In this document: positions 37,418 to 40,382 of the stretch, piece by piece
Position numbering within the stretch: the first letter of the stretch is position 1
Layout of the letters: the number at the start of each line of letters is the position of its first letter
NCBI RefSeq assembly: GCF_001650495.1
Contig: NZ_LWCS01000046.1
Location: 1 to 40,382, forward strand
From: Mycolicibacterium iranicum
GTDB lineage: Bacteria > Actinomycetota > Actinomycetes > Mycobacteriales > Mycobacteriaceae
Length of the DNA: 40,382 bases
Direction of reading: 5' to 3'
Position numbers and translations under genes: made by a program
The notes under the pieces: model-generated
The model's database searches: none
Told to the model about the DNA's origin: nothing
What the model saw: only the letters and a program-made list of their open reading frames with translations

Positions 37418-38575
37418 ATGGCGCACAGCGTTTTTCGGCAGTCGCTCACCGCAGGAGTTGCGCTGGCCGGCGCCGGTGCCATTGCCTTCTCGACCTTGCC
37501 TGTGCTGCCCACCCATGAAGCTTCCGTCGCACGGGCTGCAACCGTCGTCCAGCCCGTCGTCCCCCCTCGCGTCGTCACGACCGAGATCGAGTACGTGGCC
37601 CTGGTCAACGCTCTGCAGACCCTCGCCGCCGGTGCGGCCGGGACGCTGGGCCAGGTTTTCGCGTCCTTCACCACGCAGATCCCCGCGCTGAACGACTACA
37701 TCGCCATCGGCGTGCCCGGCGGACTCTGGGAGGACGCCGACAACCTCCGCCTGACCCATTCGCTCTTCGGGAACATGTTGTTCGCACCGATCGCGCCGGT
37801 GTTCGTCGGCGCCTTCACCGACGCCGTCGTCGAGGTTGTGGCGCACGCTTCCGGCGATCGCGAGGACGAGGTTCGCGAAAAGCTCACCGAGTCAATCGAC
37901 TACGCCTTCGCTCGGTTGGTCGGCCCGATCATCAGTGCCATCGGCGCGACGGGCGCTGTGCACCAGGAGATCTACCGAGCCGGAACCGCAGGCAACCCGC
38001 AGGGCCAGTGGCTGGCGCTCTTGCGGGCCCCGGGCGTCATCATCGACGCGTTCCTCAACGGCGGCTACGGCGACGTCAGCACCCTGCTCACCGGCGAGGT
38101 CGGGGGCGACCGCGTCGCTGCGCCGGGCCTGTTCACGCCGTGGGGCGAGTATCCCGAGGACCGCAGCGTGACGGACACCTTCCCACCGGTCACCCCGGCC
38201 GAAACCGCTCGCGTAGATGCGGTCGGCGATACCTCGGTCGAATCCGGACAGCTCGTCACTCTGCCGGTTGCGGCCTCGGCCGTGGAGGACGACGCGGCAG
38301 GAAAGCCTGTCGAGGAATCCGCCACCCCGGCTGACGAGTCGACCGAGCCCGCAGTCGCCACCGAGGAGACCGCGGCCGACGTTCCGGAAGCGACCGAAGA
38401 GACGGATTCCGATACCGCCGACAAGGCGGAGCGCGAAGAGCGGAAGACCTCGAAGGCGGACCGGGCCGAGAAGGCGGACCTGGCCGAGAAGGTCGAGAAG
38501 GCGGAGACATCTGCGAAGGCCGCCGGCACCAGTGAGTCCTCCGACAAGGACTCCGGAGGCAACAGCGCGAAGTAG
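37418..38575 (+). CDS. Exported protein with Lys/Glu/Ala-rich C-terminal tail
   Basis: A 385-residue protein. Signal peptide at about 1-40 (TAGVALAGAGAIAFSTLPVL, cleavage near ARAAT). Residues 45-270 form a mainly helical hydrophobic-amphipathic domain (EIEYVALVNALQTLAAGAAGTLGQVF, LFAPIAPVFVGAFTDAVVEVV) that could sit in or on the envelope. The rest is an acidic linker (about 275-345) ending in KADRAEKADLAEKVEKAE repeats (345-375), reminiscent of the Lys-rich end of the heparin-binding haemagglutinin HBHA. ATG 37418 has AGGAG 12 nt upstream. It sits between tRNA-Gly and dcd. Porin-like GjpA proteins have similar helical domains, but I am not sure of that match. It belongs to the acidic-linker group of exported proteins in this window. 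Confidence 0.75.
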   Translation: MAHSVFRQSLTAGVALAGAGAIAFSTLPVLPTHEASVARAATVVQPVVPPRVVTTEIEYVALVNALQTLAAGAAGTLGQVFASFTTQIPALNDYIAIGVPGGLWEDADNLRLTHSLFGNMLFAPIAPVFVGAFTDAVVEVVAHASGDREDEVREKLTESIDYAFARLVGPIISAIGATGAVHQEIYRAGTAGNPQGQWLALLRAPGVIIDAFLNGGYGDVSTLLTGEVGGDRVAAPGLFTPWGEYPEDRSVTDTFPPVTPAETARVDAVGDTSVESGQLVTLPVAASAVEDDAAGKPVEESATPADESTEPAVATEETAADVPEATEETDSDTADKAEREERKTSKADRAEKADLAEKVEKAETSAKAAGTSESSDKDSGGNSAK

Positions 38576-38583
38576 CACCGGGA

Positions 38584-38589
38584 TAGTCT
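38584..38589 (+). promoter_or_regulatory. Leaderless -10 box of dcd
   Basis: TAGTCT fits TANNNT and ends 6 nt before GTG 38596. It lies between the preceding stop and the dcd start, with no ribosome binding site. Confidence 0.45.
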
Positions 38590-38595
38590 CGTGCC

Positions 38596-39168
38596 GTGCT
38601 GCTCTCCGACCGCGACATCCGCGCCGAAATCCACAACGGCCGGCTCGGCGTGGACCCGTTCGACGACAGCTTGGTCCAGCCTTCCAGCGTCGACGTCCGA
38701 CTCGACAACCTGTTCCGCGTGTTCAACAACACCCGCTACACCCATATCGACCCCGCGCAGCGCCAGGACGACCTGACCACGCTGGTCGAGCCCAAGGAGG
38801 GCGAGCCGTTCGTCCTGCATCCAGGAGAGTTCGTGCTCGGGGCGACACTGGAGCGCTGCACGCTGCCCGACGACCTGGCGGGACGGCTCGAAGGCAAGTC
38901 ATCTTTGGGGCGTCTCGGCCTGCTCACCCACTCGACCGCTGGCTTCATCGACCCCGGCTTCTCCGGACACATCACCCTGGAGCTGTCCAACGTCGCGAAT
39001 CTACCGATCACGCTGTGGCCCGGCATGAAGATCGGCCAGCTCTGCCTGCTGCGGCTCACCAGCCCCTCCCAGCATCCCTACGGCAGCGACAAGGTCGGGT
39101 CGAAGTACCAGAATCAGCGGGGGCCGACGCCGTCGAAGTCGTACCAGAACTTTCTCAAATCCAGCTGA
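38596..39168 (+). CDS. dcd: dCTP deaminase (bifunctional dCTP deaminase/dUTPase type)
   Basis: A 190-residue enzyme that converts dCTP to dUTP, and in the M. tuberculosis enzyme also dUTP to dUMP, for dTTP supply. It is a homotrimer with a dUTPase-like fold. Diagnostic segments are DSLVQPSSVDVRL, the nucleotide-binding GKSSLGRLGLLTHSTAGFIDPGF, and the catalytic Glu in SGHITLELSN. The C-terminal GSKYQNQRGPTPSKSYQNFL flap covers the active site. GTG 38596 is the start, with a -10 box 6 nt upstream and no ribosome binding site. Length is normal. It is on the same strand as the exported protein gene behind it (20 bp). Confidence 0.95.
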   Translation: MLLSDRDIRAEIHNGRLGVDPFDDSLVQPSSVDVRLDNLFRVFNNTRYTHIDPAQRQDDLTTLVEPKEGEPFVLHPGEFVLGATLERCTLPDDLAGRLEGKSSLGRLGLLTHSTAGFIDPGFSGHITLELSNVANLPITLWPGMKIGQLCLLRLTSPSQHPYGSDKVGSKYQNQRGPTPSKSYQNFLKSS

Positions 39169-39396
39169 CGAAAATTGACCACGGCGCAGACCTGGATGCG
39201 GCTTGTAATGTCATAAGCACCGGCGCCACGGGTCCTTCGTGCCGCGTGTTCCGGCCACATCTTCATTCGCGCTCAGCTAACGGCATGAGGTGTAACGCAG
39301 CAGCTGATCCCGCCGATGAAGTATCTAGTTGTCGGCTCGCGTTGCGTGTCCCAGCGGTGCCGACCACCAGGCTGCAGCAAACTTTTGGAGGGGTCA

Positions 39397-40382
39397 GTGG
39401 ACATCGTATTAGGTGTGTCGATGACACCTACGACGGTGCGCATGGTGCTGGTCGAAGGCGAAAAGGCCGACGGGGTCACCGTCGACCACGACACCTTCGA
39501 CGTCGGCTCCGTGGAGGGGTCGGCAAACGCCGCAGAGCACGTCGTCTCGGCAGTGCTCGGCACCAGGGAAAGCGCTGAGACAGGCGGGCACCACCTCAAG
39601 GCAATCGGTGTCGCATGGAGTGACCACACAGAGGCCACCGCGCTGCGTGACGCCCTCGCCGCGCACGGCATCGGTGACGTCATGCTTGTCTCCGAAGGGC
39701 ACGCGGCCGCGTCGCTGGCCCAGGCCGTCGGCCGCGCCGTCGACTACGACACCACCGCGCTCCTGTTCGTCGACCGCGACACCGCGACCCTGTCGGTCGT
39801 GCAGACCGACGATGGTTCGGTGGTCAAGGTTCTCAGCCGCTCGCTGCACAGCACCGACGCGATGGCCGTGCTGACCGAGATGGCCGAGGCCGTCGCGGCC
39901 CAGGCGTCGCCGCCCCAGGGGATCTTCGTCGTCGGCTCCGGCGTCGACATCAGCTCGGTCAAATCCCATCTCGAGCACCTCGTCTCCCTCCCGGTCCACG
40001 CGCCCGACGACGCCGAGCTCGCGATCGCCCGTGGCGCCGCGCTCGCATCGGCCTCCGCGCCCGCGTTCGAGGCCACGACCGTTGGGCTGGCCTACTCCCA
40101 GGACCCCGACGGCCCCACGGCCGGTTCGGTGCTGGCCGGCCTCGCCGCAGCCGACACCGAGCTCGATCCCGCGGGCGCCGACGACGTGGTCGACGAATTC
40201 GCGCCCACCGAGATGCGGCCGGCCGACGAGGAGCGTAAGCCGTTCCTGCTCGTCGGCAGCGCGTTGACGTCCCTGTTCGTGGTCGGCGTCGTCGCACTGG
40301 TCATCTCGCTGGCCATCAGCATCCGCCCGACCGCCGACCAGCGGCCGAGTCCCGCCCAGGCGGTGATCGTGCCCAGCAGCCA
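39397..40382 (+). CDS. Actin-fold (Hsp70-like) protein with transmembrane segment, 3' end outside the window
   Basis: The first 328 residues of a longer protein, starting at GTG 39397 after GGAGGGG. The opening VDIVLGVSMTPTTVRMVLVEGEKADG is the beta-hairpin of the actin/Hsp70 ATPase fold, as in the mycobacterial DUF7159 family. Domain-like repeats of this pattern follow (ALLFVDRDTATLSVVQTDDG; GIFVVGSGVDISSVKSHLEHL; ARGAALASA). A single transmembrane helix is at residues 289-311 (FLLVGSALTSLFVVGVVALV), after which PSPAQAVIVPSS continues beyond the window. So a cytoplasmic sensor-like head is joined to an outside tail, probably a Pro/Thr-rich one in the missing part. Function unknown. Upstream, 228 bp hold no other gene. 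Confidence 0.75.
   Translation, partial: MDIVLGVSMTPTTVRMVLVEGEKADGVTVDHDTFDVGSVEGSANAAEHVVSAVLGTRESAETGGHHLKAIGVAWSDHTEATALRDALAAHGIGDVMLVSEGHAAASLAQAVGRAVDYDTTALLFVDRDTATLSVVQTDDGSVVKVLSRSLHSTDAMAVLTEMAEAVAAQASPPQGIFVVGSGVDISSVKSHLEHLVSLPVHAPDDAELAIARGAALASASAPAFEATTVGLAYSQDPDGPTAGSVLAGLAAADTELDPAGADDVVDEFAPTEMRPADEERKPFLLVGSALTSLFVVGVVALVISLAISIRPTADQRPSPAQAVIVPSS

Overview
The window looks like chromosome from a fast-growing mycobacterium (Mycolicibacterium-type actinobacterium). It is GC-rich and uses many GTG starts. Several genes have a TANNNT box 6-7 nt before the start codon, which is the pattern of leaderless transcripts. Exported proteins have mycobacterial-style signal peptides followed by long acidic linkers. 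One protein carries a PGRS-like glycine-rich block. Near the right end a tRNA-Gly, an exported protein, dcd and an actin-fold membrane protein follow one another in a layout that looks mycobacterial. The species cannot be named from the sequence.

Layout. 1-2700: a partial unknown gene, an FAD monooxygenase with a 3' scrap of a lost SDR gene behind it, and two small exported proteins. 2700-5850: a leftward operon of two paralogous alpha/beta hydrolases (one a lipoprotein) and a GMC oxidoreductase. 6000-10700: an FCD-type GntR regulator divergent from ACC deaminase (acdS), then a large LuxR/LAL ATPase regulator. A nearly identical TGC(A/G)ATATATTGCATAT element, overlapping a -10 box, lies on each side of this block. 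10900-24600: a region rich in exported proteins. It holds a two-DTG aspartic protease with an acidic linker; a second LAL regulator with a sigma-region-4-like mini-protein in its frame; a DHA2 transporter; an exported alpha/beta hydrolase-lipocalin fusion; a collagen-like repeat protein; an EEP-fold phosphodiesterase; a GH16 glucanase; and an exported acidic-PGRS-Calx-beta-glycosidase protein. 24600-27700: a PGAP1-like hydrolase divergent from a Tat lipoprotein PhoD phosphatase.

27800-34400: glycerol catabolism. A leftward glpF-glpK-glpD operon is divergent from an IclR regulator gene that overlaps a second glycerol kinase gene. A perfect 19-bp palindrome and a recognisable promoter lie between them. 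34400-40382: a small Trp-rich secreted protein, a TetR regulator, a small unknown protein, a PHB-depolymerase-like esterase, tRNA-Gly(CCC), an exported protein with a Lys/Glu/Ala tail, dcd, and a partial actin-fold/transmembrane protein.

The most interesting idea is that 10.9-24.2 kb holds a PE-less counterpart of the PE_PGRS / PecA / LipY surface system. A pepsin-like protease, a lipase-like hydrolase and a PGRS-bearing glycosidase all share a Sec signal plus acidic linker instead of a PE domain. This is inference from domain architecture. The second main lead is the paired palindromic operator/promoter around gntR-acdS-luxR.
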